Below, piece by piece: positions 12,344 through 24,300 of a stretch of 64,000 nt of DNA. Position 1 is the first letter of the stretch. Every line of letters starts with the position of its first letter. The position numbers were made by a program, and so were the translations under genes. The stretch comes from Sistotremastrum niveocremeum HHB9708. Taxonomy: Eukaryota > Basidiomycota > Agaricomycetes > Sistotremastrales > Sistotremastraceae. The stretch covers positions 379,758-443,757 of the forward strand of contig KV419397.1 of assembly GCA_001630475.1 (NCBI GenBank), in the 5' to 3' direction. The notes beneath the pieces were generated by a model that was not told where the DNA came from, searched no databases, and was given only the letters and a program-made list of their open reading frames with translations.

Positions 12344-15300
12344 TCAATTCCTGCGCGATCGTTTTCCTTTGGATCTCCTCTTGCTAGAGCTCTGGCGATG
12401 ATAACCATCTGGTTCATCAGCGAAAGGGAGAACAGGAGACTTGAGATCGACCCTCTCGCGGAGGGACGGCGAGGGGGTAGGGTCATCGTAAGTCTCGACG
12501 GGCTGAGACAATCGCCTGAGAAGAGAGCCACCGCTGGTGGATCGTGCATCAGTTGGCGTAATAGGTGTCATAGACACATCCTCGTCTCTCCATTTGTCGG
12601 CTCGCTTTCGTTTACCAGTTGAACCTCTTTGCGACGACCGGTCCTCGCCTCTTCCCGAATCATCCAGACGGCGATGGTCAATTGAGACTCTTGTGTCTTG
12701 CGAGTCCCTCGGATTTTCGACTCGTTTTCGTTCCGGAGGCGGGCTACGGGTGGGAAGCGGAGCAAGGAACGAGAGCCTCTCTTTTTCAGGAGGAGGAGCA
12801 ACTTTGCGTTCAGGGACCTCAGGCGGTGGTGCGGGGACTCGTTCGGGGAGAGGATGAGGACGCCGAATAGTGATGGGCTTGCTCGGAAGCGAAGATTCTT
12901 TGGCAAGAGGGGGAGCTGAGGACTGTGTTGGTGTCGGTACAGTCTGCTTAGCCTCGTCCCTCGTTTGCCACACCTGGATGAACGATCGCTCAGAAGGCGC
13001 CGTTGATCGAGACGCCGGGTAACTTACTCGTGGTGGACTAGAAGGCGCAGGAGTCGGCTGACTGACTGTGGATGGTGCTGCAGGGATCGGTGGAAGACTA
13101 TTCGGCAGCGCGGGCTTAGCCTGAACAGGGATTGCCGGGAGTGGATGCTCCCGAGGAGGTGGTCCAAATCGAGAAGATCTATGAGACTACAGAGAACAGC
13201 GTAAACCAGGGCTCATCGGATTGAACGCAGACACATACAAGGTCAGCGTCGGAACGGTCTGGTCGAGTCGGGAGCCTTTCTTGTATCGGAGGCGTTGGCT
13301 CGCGTTTCTTCTCGACTCTCTGTGGTTGGGGAGGAGGAGTAGACTCAAAAGGTAGACTGTCCTCTCGTACCTATAATCGTTTAGACAACGGGTATACTAA
13401 CATACGGAGAAGACATACCAATGGCGAAGGACGTTCGTGACGTTCGTTACGTTCACGATCTCTACGATCGTCGAACTTGATCCCATTCTGTTTCGGAGGA
13501 GGATTTGGCGGAGGCTGTACGACCTGCGCGACCGGCGATGGCTCAGTTTGGACCTTAGGCTTTCCCCAAGCTCTAAGACTAGCAACCGGCGTGACGTTCG
13601 AACCAGAGAGCGCAGCACGACGTCCGTGTCTGTGACGGCCGCCTTCGGGAGGCTGAGCCTACAAAGAATGCGTTAGTGACATGTTATCATGATATTGAAA
13701 AAGGAACGAACCTCGGTGCTGGACGGACTTGACGCGCGGCGTCTATCACCATTAATTACGCTCTGGAGAAGCATTAGCCTGGATTCTTGATAGCACAAAG
13801 AGAAAGGACATACGAGACTAACAGGAGGGGGTGCTGGTCTACGTTCTTCATGTCTATTACTCCGCTCGCTGGGCTTGGGCGCTTCGGTGCGATTCCGAGT
13901 CTCTCGATCATCACGCCCAGACGGCCCACTCATTGAATCGACATCTTCAGATCGTCTTTCAGGGCGATAAGGCAGATTTGCAGAAACAGGGGGAGTCCTC
14001 GCTCTTGCGGGTGGTGGCGGCGGCGTTCTTGCACGGGGTTCTCGACGACCACCATCCCGACCATGCGAATACTGAGGCACAGGTGCTGGCATGAGGAAGG
14101 GCGCAGGCTTGTGAACAGGCTCTTCGGGCTCGATGGGGACTGGAGCGCGAGGACCCTTCGGGAGATCGTAGTTATCACTCCTGCGTGATTCTCGTTCAGT
14201 ATGTCTCGAGGAAGCAGGATAAGGAGGAGCTGAATATTTTGGAGGATCAATATCCATATCGACATCCCTATCAGGAGTTTCGGGCGTTATCGGCCTGGGG
14301 TTAGCCACCGGCGAAGGCACGACCTGAGGCGTCATTTGCGGAGCGAATGGAGGCATCGCATGAGGAGGCGGTGGCGGTGGCGCGAATCGACCCCATCCAA
14401 CTTGAGTTTGGTGCGAAGGTCCTGACGGTGGCCTAGGTTGATTAGCGAAATCAGGATGACTAGCATCTCTCAATGCCATGCCACGAGGTCCAAGAGGGAT
14501 AGCATTGACTGAAGAAGCTTTAGCGGCACTCGGAGGTCCATCATTGCGAGGAGGCGGGCCAGAAGCGTGAGACGGGGGTCCACGATGCAAATCTTGACGG
14601 AAACTCGCGGTTTGAGGAGGTAGAGGCACACGCTTGCGACCTTGAACAAGGAATATGTCAGTGACTGGTGACTGATAAAACGGATCAAAAAGGAAACATA
14701 CGAGAATAGGCATCGGCAGCGGCAGCAGGTTCGGGCGAGCGCATATTCACATCCGCAGAACCAGACTCCCTTCTTGCTGATGTGGAATCTGAAGTAGACT
14801 CATCAATTCTTCGGCGCTTAGCATCATTTTCGACTTCTTTATTATCCCGGCTATCGCGGTCGTTAGGTCGATACCCTTTCGTAGAAGGGGCTTCTTCGAC
14901 AGGTCGTTCCGTGCGTGGACGAGGTGGCAGCGGGACCTGATTCTCATCGCGATCCCGTTCGCGTGATGGTCGGTCGATCTGAGGTAGAGAAGGCTTGAGC
15001 GGGGTTCGCGATGCACGGAGAGGATGAGAATTACATCGGAAGAAGCATGTTGATTTTGTGAACCATTCGAGCGCTCGAACCTCGAGTGACGTGTCCCTGG
15101 CGAACGACGTCTCGAATCTTGGTGTTCCGATCTTGACGTAGACGCCGACGGTGCATTGTTGACGTTCGAAGGCCGATGTTCACGGTCTCGAGCTGATAGG
15201 GGCGGCGGAGTCAAAGAAGACCTATGTCCTGCGAAATGGGGAAAAGAAAAAGGCGAGCGAAAGGAAAGGGGGGTAAAAGAAGGAGGAAGAAAGGGGGAAA

Positions 15301-17314
15301 AGAAAAGATCCAATGAGCTTCCTTGACCGAAGAGAGACGAGTCGAAAAGAAACGGGGGAAGGAGGTGACATGATTCGCAGTCCATCCCTCACGGCACCAC
15401 GCTCGACTCGCCACCAAGCTCGGAGGGAGATATTGGCTTTGGCCGTGAGGGTTGGTACAACACATACAGGAGTCGAAGAGAGGGGAGTGCGTTGGGGAGG
15501 ATAACGTACTTGGGGTAGATGAAGGAATATTATTGGCTTCATAATTGTGACTGTCTTCGTCAGAACGTCCTCGGCGGGAATGCGAGGTTTGATGGGAAGA
15601 TTCTTGAGGTTGCGCTTCGAAAGTCTCGGGGCTCCGTCCTCTTCGGTTCGAAGGCTTTTCATCTGAAGTCCTAGTACGTTCGCGTTCGCGATCACGATCA
15701 CGCTCGCTACGGTCTCCACGCTGGCCACGCAAGATCTCCTTTCCCGCTGTACCTATATATCTGTCCGTGGATTCCGTCACAGCTGGGAAATACCGTTCAA
15801 GATTGTCGACATTTGGATCAGGTCGTCGAGATTGCGGCTGCTGATGGGACGGTAAGTCAACATTTCGCTCACGCGGTGTTGTGAAGGGTGAAGGCGTATG
15901 ATGAGGAACCCTATCAGAGTCGTCAACAGCAGAACGTTGTCCATTGGGACGCCGAGAAGGTTTGACGGGTTCCTGATCTCTGGACCTCTCGACTCTGTCG
16001 CGCTCTCGGTCTGCTTGTGCAGGTGGTGGGGATGGCGAACGACGGCGAGAACTCCTAGACCAACTCGAGGAAGGGTCAGCAGCACTACCAGCAGTAGAAA
16101 GAGCAGCAGTTGTAGGTGCAGTATCACGTCTGTCGAGACGTCTGGAAGACTCTTCTTGTCGTGGGGCGTGTCTATCAGCAGACGCAACGGATTGTGACTC
16201 CTGACGAGTATCGTTGTCACGAGAGGCTGATGGAGGAGGCTGGTTTTTGGTGCTTTTGGTCGAAGCTGGTACAGAAGGGCGCTTCCAGGTGGACTGGAAA
16301 GTCTCCGTATTATAGTAATACGTTCTTCCATTGCTAGAAGAAATGCGAGGTTCCCAGTTAGGAAGCAGCTCGCCAGTTTCCTCTTGCTTGTCGGCATTAG
16401 TCTGCTCCTTGTCCTTGTTGTCGCCAGGCCCGCGAGATCCGTTCGATCGAGAGTTCGACCGTTCGGGCAGTTTATCGCCTCTGCTTGGAACAGACATGCT
16501 GCTGGCCGACAAAGAAACATTATTCTGTCGTTCGCGGGGATACCTACCCGGCGAAACTGCAGCGGTAGGTTTCGGCGGCAACCCATGAGAGCCAGTGGGG
16601 ATGAGGATAGGCTTGGATGACGACGAGGTATTGCTGGAGGAGCTATTTTGGTGTTGATGATGCTGTGAAGAAGAACGAGTCGAAGAGGTCAGCTGCTCTC
16701 GGTTTTGTTGCTGCTCTTTCTCCTGCTCAGACGCGGTGGTCGTCGTCTGTAGCTCCAGATTAGATGACGAAGACGGGGAGGACGAGAGTCGATCGTACAT
16801 GGTGTTGGCGGTCTCGATCATCTTCTCGCTCTCGCTCTCGTTCACGATCTTGGTCTCGAGAAGAAGCGTGTTCGTGTCGAGTTCGTGAAGTGGTCGGAGT
16901 GGCATTTTTGCCACTTCTCGCAGAGTCCCCAGCGGGATGACGTGAAGAAGATGGAGCATCGACGTCCATCCCATCATCCGCTTCGCCCAATCGTCTCTTC
17001 TGATACGAAAGCAAGTCCTGCGTATCATCCGCATCGTCGTCTCCAAAAGAAATCATCGAGCCCGCGTCGTCGTCTTCATCGCGTCTGCCTCTATCTCTGC
17101 CCATATCATCGTCAGCATCACGATCATATGGATTCGCATCATATCCCTCTCCCTCCCCATTCGCGAGATTGTCTTCGTTCGAATATTCCCTACTAGCTTC
17201 ACCCAAGCGCCGAGGCGCGCCTTGGCCTAAGCTCTGAGAAGAAATCGCCGCAACGACGGGATTATTATCTTCGTCTTCCGCGCCCCAGTCAACTACTTCT
17301 TCCTGGTCGTCCAT
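12344..17314 (-). CDS. Very large WW-domain, Arg/Ser/Pro-rich nuclear-type protein
   Basis: Ten exons, complement(12344..12973, 13028..13186, 13239..13370, 13419..13658, 13712..13762, 13814..14640, 14702..14978, 15035..15228, 15510..16746, 16799..17314), give about 1420 residues with all phases consistent. The acidic N-terminus (MDDQEEVVDWGAEDED) is followed by RE/RD-dipeptide tracts. A single WW domain lies near residues 300-330 (LPNWEPRISS, then RTYYYNTE and STWKRPS). The rest is disordered, with proline-rich blocks that could bind SH3, WW or GYF domains, many SR/RD dipeptides, and basic patches (RRKRVPLPP, SKRRSKGKRSRRN at the C-terminus) that look like nuclear localisation signals. Composition suggests an mRNA-processing or transcription scaffold; that is inference. 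One intron (15229-15509) is 281 bases, long for this genome. Confidence 0.85.
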
Positions 17315-17530
17315 TATTCGTAGCTTTTCACTTCTTGATCACTGGGCTGTACAGAGTGCGGGGAAGGACTGCAGCGTGCGGTGTTGGTGGTCAAGACAAA
17401 GGACCAGTTACGAAGATGCCTTTTCAAACTCCGGTTATACTCTTTTCGAGACAATGCAGTGGCTACACCGCCCTTTATCTCTATAATTGTATACGCGACC
17501 CTGCCCTCTAGTCTCCGGAATATATCACAA

Positions 17531-17928
17531 CTAAACTAAACTTGCTCCCTGCCCAAAGTTAGAATAGACTGAATCACGCTTAGACCCAAGAGCGAATATT
17601 TCTTGCATCGGCATCGTCGGAACCGGCACAAAACAGAGGTGGCACTGACTCGACTCGCCCGAATTCTCCGTCCCTTTCCCTTGAATCCAGACCACAGGGA
17701 CATCATTCACTAATTTGAACAACGCCGCTTTCAAGGTCCCCGTCTATGATATCACCTCTCGCTAGCTTCACGCCAGTCAACGATGGATACCACCAAGATC
17801 CGATTCGAGAAGCCTGACAGCTCCCAGGCTGGAATTGTAAAATGAAGTGTCAGTGAAGGGGCGCGCGGGTCCTGCGGGAAGAGGGTCTGGAATCTAGTGT
17901 GACGTGTTTTCTTACGACGGACGATCAT
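17531..17928 (-). CDS. Possible small spliced gene of unknown function
   Basis: A model of about 100 residues can be read on the minus strand: ATG at 17926-17928, a GTAAGA donor a few codons later, an acceptor before PWELSGFSNRILV, then a second intron (GTATCC donor) leading to TLKAALFKLVNDVPVVWIQ and a tail with a Cys pair (CHLC). Beta-strand-like alternation around ILV and VPVVWIQ could fit a small OB-type fold, but I do not recognise the family. The splice sites are moderate and the first exon is only about 13 bases, so this may be non-coding. It lies upstream of and on the same strand as the WW gene. Confidence 0.3.
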
Positions 17929-18493
17929 GATGTCGTTCAAGGGTCCTCATTTCAAGCGAGCGCGAGTGAGGCGACCGTGTCGGAGCCTTGCTTTTGGATC
18001 AAGTTGGGGTCGTGAAGTTGTACAGCTGATGTTCGTTTTATAGCCTGCTAATGGTAATTAAGTCCTCACGCCTTGCTTGCAGGTTCCATCAGGTGTTCTA
18101 CTAATGGTCAATGATCCCCGTTCGGCCGCATAGTGGTTTTTCGTGAGGTTACAGGGACTTGCTATATTATGATCTTCGCCGGTAATATTGCCTTGGCGCG
18201 AGACGAACACGACTAGCTAATCAAACCTTTCCAAGACTTCGAGGAACTAAATACAGTACCCGTATCGAAATTCCAATCGCTATCATGTGAGCTCCTTTTT
18301 TCACGGTAACTCAATAAATAGAGCTTACGTTACGATGTTATCCAGATGTACTCCCCTTGTTCTTGCGCCGGTATTTAATCAAGTTCAAGTTTTAGTTCCG
18401 CCGTTCCAAGTACCGGTATACCAATTCTCCGCAGTCGTGGTTTGGAGCCAACCCGACCCTGGCGTGCACACAATTGCCCACTAGTCTCGTCAT

Positions 18494-19290
18494 CAGGGTC
18501 ATTCGCACTAATTGAACATCCTGCGTCGCCCCTAGCTTTATCAGTCCTCGTCCTCAGATTTGGGCGAAAACTAGGATGACGGAGAACATATCGACTGATG
18601 AAGAGCTATCTTCGACGCTAATGTGGCCATCGCCGCCGCCAACTCTGCACCCGCACAGTCACAATACTCTCCTATTGCCCTGTGCTTTGTCACTTGCATT
18701 CCGACGCGATAATACCCTTGGATCTTATTCTTGGCTTTAAGGCGGAAAGTGGCCGGGGACGTCAGCCAATCTATCGACAGTGACTGATTTCGAATACGAT
18801 CTGTCGTCGACGCCATTCAAACAATCATCGCTGCCAACTCTGTACCCACACAGTCAGAAATCCCTGTGCTTTGTCACTCAATCTATCGACAGCGGCTGAT
18901 GTCCATTGCGGCCGTCAGTCAGCACCATTCAAACGATCATCGCCACCAATTTCTCAACCGCACATAGAATGCTCCCTTAAAGCATAACGTCTTGTGCTTT
19001 GTCAATCGCTTCTTCATTGCTCAGGGCCATCCGCACCAATCGAACATTATGCGTCGCGGAACTCTTCGCTGAGTCTCGTTTTCGGATTCAGGATGAAAAG
19101 GAATGTCGGCCAATATCTCGACGGCGGCCCACTTCGCTCTCGATGCTACTCAAACAATCATCGATGCCAATTCCTCAAGCGCACACTCAGAATGCTCCCT
19201 TGACGTCTTGCGCTTTGCTAATCGCCTCTTCGACGTTGTGAGGGTCATCGACACCTTCCACCCGTTGTGCGTCGACGATCTCAGATATTA
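18494..19290. repeat. Decayed coding-like direct repeats
   Basis: Four imperfect copies of one module lie at about 18627-18694, 18810-18878, 18924-19008 and 19148-19225 (core CAAACAATCATCG-TGCCAA, ending in TG(C/T)GCTTTGTCA). A second module, (T/C)CAGGG(T/C)CAT-CGCAC-AAT, recurs at about 18494-18537 and 19020-19062, with a weaker third copy near 19238-19286. TCTATCGACAG-G-CTGAT occurs at 18770 and 18882. All four first-module copies read on the plus strand as related peptides (DAIQTIIAANS, STIQTIIATNF, TQTIIDANSSS, VAIAAANSAPA), which suggests relics of a protein-coding repeat. Stops interrupt them. Confidence 0.55.
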
Positions 19291-19562
19291 TTCAATCGAG
19301 AAAGGAACGAATTACATCGTCGCAAACATCAAGTACGGACTTATCCCAGGCTCTTCGGTGTCGTACACTCCATCATCACATCATTGTCTCAAGCCTCGGA
19401 TCCCCGAGAAAGCCGAATCAGTCTAGTTCCTATTCCAACAGCCGTCGATCTCTCAGTCTTCGTTCATAGTTCTCATCTCTTTGATTTATCGTTACTTCGT
19501 CAAGTTGACTCCGGCTTCAACGCATTCCATTCGCTATTCCGCCTTGACGTGTGTCTCGCATT

Positions 19563-19855
19563 ACGCACGTCAACAAAGACGGCTTCGTGATGAAAAAGCA
19601 ATTCCTCCTTGATGACTTTTCAATCGGAGCCCTATCAACCTCCTGCTTCTTATTGCGCAAAGCGTCTACCTCATTTGTCAATTATAGCTGACTCAACGCT
19701 TGTATTCATACGGCCTTCGAGCTCAGTGAAGAATGGAAGATTTACAAGGGATATTAGTTATACCACGCACGTCAATGAAGACGGCTTCGTGATGAAAATA
19801 CATGGTTGATGACTTTTCAATCAAAGCTATATCAACCTTGTGCTTCTTGCTGCGC
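19563..19855. repeat. Pair of about 95-base direct repeats
   Basis: 19563-19658 and 19765-19855 share long blocks (ACGCACGTCAA-(A/G)AAGACGGC, TTCGTGATGAAAA, TTGATGACTTTTCAATC, ATCAACCT, TGCTTCTT). They differ by point changes and small gaps. Both can be read as HVN(K/E)DGFVMK followed by a stop, so this again looks like duplicated remnants of a coding exon rather than a transposon end. No terminal inverted repeats are seen. Confidence 0.6.
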
Positions 19856-20105
19856 ATGTCTGCTTTCTAAAGTGTCAAGCCAATTCCGAATCCTGCGGCT
19901 TGGCGAAGAATTCTAGCAAGCCGGCATGGCCGAATGTTCTTTGTACTGAGGTAGTGGCGGTGGCTGAATAATGTAGACTGTCGTGATGAAAATTGGGTGA
20001 CAGCCTAATGATCGTCGTCCGTATACGGTCATTCTCCAGCAGATCTGCATCAAATGTAACGTGGCGCTTATCTCGAACCAATAAACGAAGTCCGAATTCT
20101 ACAAT

Positions 20106-21107
20106 CTACGAACCAAAGTACAAAGCAAGAGCTCGCTTGGCGATATTGAAACCGACAAGTGATACGATATAAGTTGCGACGAGAGGAAGAAGCGGGAAAA
20201 GAAGGAGTTCTGTGCGGATGAGAAAGGGAAGAGCACTGAGTCCGAGATACACGCCATATGTATATTGAGCAAAGCTGTTTCCGGTTAGAGCGTTAATTGA
20301 AAGAAGACAGTGATGGTGGGTGGACGTACGCAGCGAGCCAGAGGGTATTGCCGAGCCACATGCAGATCCAGTTGTCCTTGAGGACGATCTTGATGAGAAA
20401 GAGCTGGGCGAGGTATAGGGTGAGGTAGAGAGGGAAGAAAGCGTTGATGTGGACGTCGAATGCGTATGCCCATTCTACGGTCGAGTCTTCAGGGGTTGTA
20501 TGGGAGGGCGGGGAGAGGAGGGCTCTGTTTGCGAAGAAGGAGAGAAGGGAAGCGACGATGGCGCCGGAGAGAAGAAAGTCGCGGAAGATCATGAGGAAGA
20601 CGAGACGGAGTGCTTGGAGTGGGGTGAAGGCGTAGACGACGGACCATGCGATGGCAGCGACTGAGGATCACATTAGATTGGAAGATGAACGAAGAAGGAA
20701 GACGGACCGGCAAGACAGGCGCTGATGAGGACGAGAATGGCGGGATCATCGCGGGCCCAGGTGTTTTTGGTTTCTGACACTGTTCGGCAGAGAGCACAAC
20801 TAAAGAAGAAGAGACTCACGTTTGTGAAAGTAGACGTTTCTGTATCTGATTTACGGGTGAGCGCGTGCAGCAAACAGCAGAAGACGACTCACACTCTGCG
20901 TGGGGCAAGACAGAGATACGTCAGTTGCCAGGCGGCGAGTTCAAAGTCCTGTTTCGGGTGAGAATGGAAGACGGGAATGGAACGCGAGCGACTCGCCATC
21001 TGCTGGAACTTGAGGAGACGGCGGAAGATCGGGGGCACACGGGCGGCGGGAGGAGACGACGAGGAGCGGGTGCCGTTCTCGAGGGCGGCGGTGGGGAGAA
21101 TGGACAT
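20106..21107 (-). CDS. UNC50: UNC-50 family Golgi membrane protein
   Basis: Five exons, complement(20106..20274, 20330..20660, 20708..20773, 20820..20845, 20893..21107), give 268 residues, the usual length for UNC-50. Family landmarks are FELAAWQLTYLCLAPRRVYR before the first membrane segment, KNTWARDDPA, the VEWAYAFDVHINAFFP segment, and KDNWICMWLGNTLW in the third quarter. Several hydrophobic segments (LVFLMIFRDFLLSGAIVASLL, LYLTLYLAQLFLI) predict a multi-pass protein. UNC-50/GMH1 proteins reside in the Golgi and assist receptor or coat-associated trafficking (family knowledge). One exon is only 26 bases. Divergent from the zinc-finger gene. Confidence 0.93.
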
Positions 21108-21373
21108 GGCAGCATAGAGCCTCTGTGGCTGGCGGCGGAGGCGGGACGACAGCTTGCACGACGGAGTGAGGTTCGGGAGATGCCGGGACGCGGTTGTCAG
21201 GCAGTTTTGGCGCAAAGTGTAAAGTGGGTACGGAAAAGGATCTGCGATGGCCCGAAGCAGATCTCTGCCTTTTCCCCCTTTCGACCGTTTCTGTCCGATT
21301 CCAGCCAGATCTCAGATCGTCCAGATCCACTATTTATGCTATTTATTCCCTCTCCTCTCTTTTTCGCCTTCCA
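21108..21373. promoter_or_regulatory. Short bidirectional promoter between UNC-50 and the zinc-finger gene
   Basis: Only 266 bases separate the two start codons, so both promoters must overlap. A TATTTATGCTATTTATTC stretch at about 21331-21348 is the only TA-rich block, followed by a CT-rich tract just before the plus-strand ATG, typical of fungal transcription starts. Confidence 0.55.
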
Positions 21374-24300
21374 ATGCGTCTCCTGCTCTCAGAGCCCCAG
21401 ATCCTCTACTCCGCCTCGCCCTCCAAGCTCGCCATGCTCGACGACGACGACACCTCTTCCCTCCCCTCCACCGCCTCCGTCCACATCGCATCCCGCGACG
21501 ACCTCGCTCACTTTCTGCGCTCTCGCTCCCGTGTCATTCGTGTACGCCCTCTCTTCTCTATCCCCGCTCTATCTCACTCTCTTTAGCTCTTCAACCTCCC
21601 GCCCAACCCCTCACTCGCTCTACCTCGTCTCTTCAACGCTGCCGTCCCCATGCCTCTCACCACCTGGTCTTTGCGCGAAGAATATGGAGGGAAGCCACCC
21701 GGAGAAGAAGACAGCGTTTGGGCTGTATTTCGCAGCCACGAAGAGGTATATAATAGCTTACTCATATGCACATCTCTAACATTGTCCTAGGCAAAGGTCG
21801 CCCTCTCCCTCAGTGGTCTAGCCATCAGCGTCGCTACCGCCCTCGAGCACGACCTCGAACCCTACGCCAAGCTCAGAAAATTCGACATGCGCAAACCCGT
21901 ACGTCCCTCATTCGACCTCAGCTGTCACTAATAACGCCCATATACAGATGCCGATGCCCGTCGCTCAACCGCCCTACCTCTCCTACACCCTCCAGTCCAT
22001 CCCACCCCAATACCTCCGTTCCTCAATATCCTCTCCCGACCTCCGTCATGCTCGCCAGTCCCAGCCTCAGATAAACCAAGAATACCAACTATCCACCAAC
22101 CCACCCAACATCCGCACTTCATTCCGTACAGGCGATTGGATATGCCATAACCCCGCATGCGCCGCTCACAATTTCACGTACGTCTCTCTGATCCAATCTG
22201 GTTTAGTCTACTCTCTAACCCCGCTTTATTTCCAGCCGCAATCCTATCTGCATCGGCTGCTCGACTCCAAGACCCTCTGTCCCAGGCACGTCTACTACTG
22301 TCCCCGGCGTACGATCAGGGGATATCTCGCCTTCTCCAGGAACAAACTCTCCACTTTCACCCGGCTCGCCATCCCCCCCGGGTTCTCTCCTTTACAATCC
22401 CAATAATCAGAATCAGAATCCGACTCTGCACATCGCAAGTCCCCGATTCCTCCAAAATAATCACCACCATCATAATCTTAATCAAACCTTCCCCAATAAT
22501 GGAAACGGATCATTATCCCTCCCATCCTCTCCTTCATCCAACATTAATCCCTCATTCTCATTCACATCATCACTTCAATCCATATCTTCTCTCACTACTA
22601 ATCCCGCTCCTTCGCTCTCTTCACTCACTTCCTCCGCGTCGGGTACGACGACCCAATTAACCCTTGGTCCAGGCAATCAACTTCGTCCTCTCCCTTCAAT
22701 ACTCACTCCTACAGGTCGAGCATTCGCAGTAGGCGGTCGCGTCCGTAACGTCTCTCCTAATCCTCTAAGCCCATGCGTACTCTTCTGGCCCGACAACGAA
22801 GATCTCCCTAGCGAAGGTCAAGTCAGACCCGTCTATTCCGGAACAGTGAGTCTCTCCTCTCCCATCCCCCATCTCTATATCCTCTCCATCTCGAATCCCG
22901 ATTTTTCCCAATCTTCTTCCATCCTTCGTTCAATTTTTTGCATTTCACCTTCATTTTCGTCCTTTTTTCCGGGTCATCAATGCCTCATTCCCTCTTCCCA
23001 CGACTCGCTTAGCCACTAAGCGAAGAGACTCAAGCGCTAGCGCCCACTAGTACTCTCTTCTCAGGGACGCGCTTCGTTGCTTCGGCGGCTCTTCTCGATC
23101 CCAACGACCAGATCCATGATGAGATGGAGTAGATCTCGCTCTCTTTTCTTTTCCTTCGTCTCGCTTGCTTGCTTGGCTCGCTTGTTCCTTCGGTCCGTTC
23201 TCATTCCAGAATCTCCTCTTATTGAAATTTCGCAACTTGTTTTTTTGCGCCGTGCGCCGTGCGGCTGGGTTCGGCTTCGGCTTTGTTCCGAGTCGCGCCT
23301 TTCGCCTTGATTTTTCGGACCTTTCGTCTTCCCTCCTTCCTTCCTCGCTCGGGGGACTCGGCCTCTTTTTCATTCTTCATTTTTTTCCCATTTTTTTCAA
23401 GTGTGGTTGGTTGGGGATATTCCGTCCCCGCCCGAGAATTATCGGCTCCGTTTACTCTTCATTTTATTTTGACTTGCGCATTCCCGTGTTTTCGAGCGAG
23501 CCGGACACGGAGTTTTTGTCATCCGGTGTTCATCTCCCTCCTTTTCCTTTCTTCTTTTCGTTTCTTTTTCTCGAGGGCGAGTCTCCAGCCTCGCTTCGCT
23601 TAACTCAGGGTCATGAGTCTCAGAGTCTCGCCTCGGTGCCTGAACCGCTTCCTTTCCCATTTTCACCCTTACGCTTCGCTTAACACCCTTACTACCCTTT
23701 CTAAACGCTTGCGCTTGCTACCCTGAACAACGTTACATGTTACTGACTATGCGTCATAGCAACCGCCCATTATGAATACCGGCAATCGAGGACCGATCGA
23801 ACATCAGCCTGGAGATTGGGTTTGTCTCAAGTGCGATTATTTGGTAAGCTTCCGTTCTTTACTTTTCCTCCTGCTTCTTTCTTCTTTCTTCTGTGACATT
23901 CGTCCCCCTTATTCTCGCGTAATTTCACCGCTTTCGCGTATTTCGCATGTTTGCTCTTTGATTTTGAAACGGGGAGTTTGGACGCGATGCTAACGGGACG
24001 TTATGTTACAGAATTGGCGCAGGAGAAAAGTCTGCGGATCGTGTTTCCCGTACGCAGAGGGGAATCTCGACGGTGTATCAGCTTCCGTCCAAGCTGAACG
24101 CGTTGCACTCCTTACATCCGTTCTCGTCGCTCAACAACAACAGCAGCAGCAACAGGCTCAGCAGACTCAAGTCCAAAACATCCAAGGAGTCCTGCATTCG
24201 TATCCCAGCTCTACCTACGATCCCCTGCAGATGCAAATGCAACTATCAATGCACGCATCTGGACCCGGGCCTTCACCGTCGTCAACACCCGCCTATGACG

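Noticed and set aside
15211-15509. In-frame extension past the KRKS/TPS region in the WW gene that adds a hydrophobic tail
   Set aside because: The tail follows a good GTACGT donor and loses the composition of the protein. Splicing to the acceptor at 15229 restores the Arg/Ser-rich frame.
23047-23683. Overlapping open frames inside the 914-base intron
   Set aside because: Low-complexity (Arg/Lys/Glu on one strand, Ser/Phe/Leu on the other) caused by pyrimidine bias. The zinc-finger reading requires this stretch to be spliced out.
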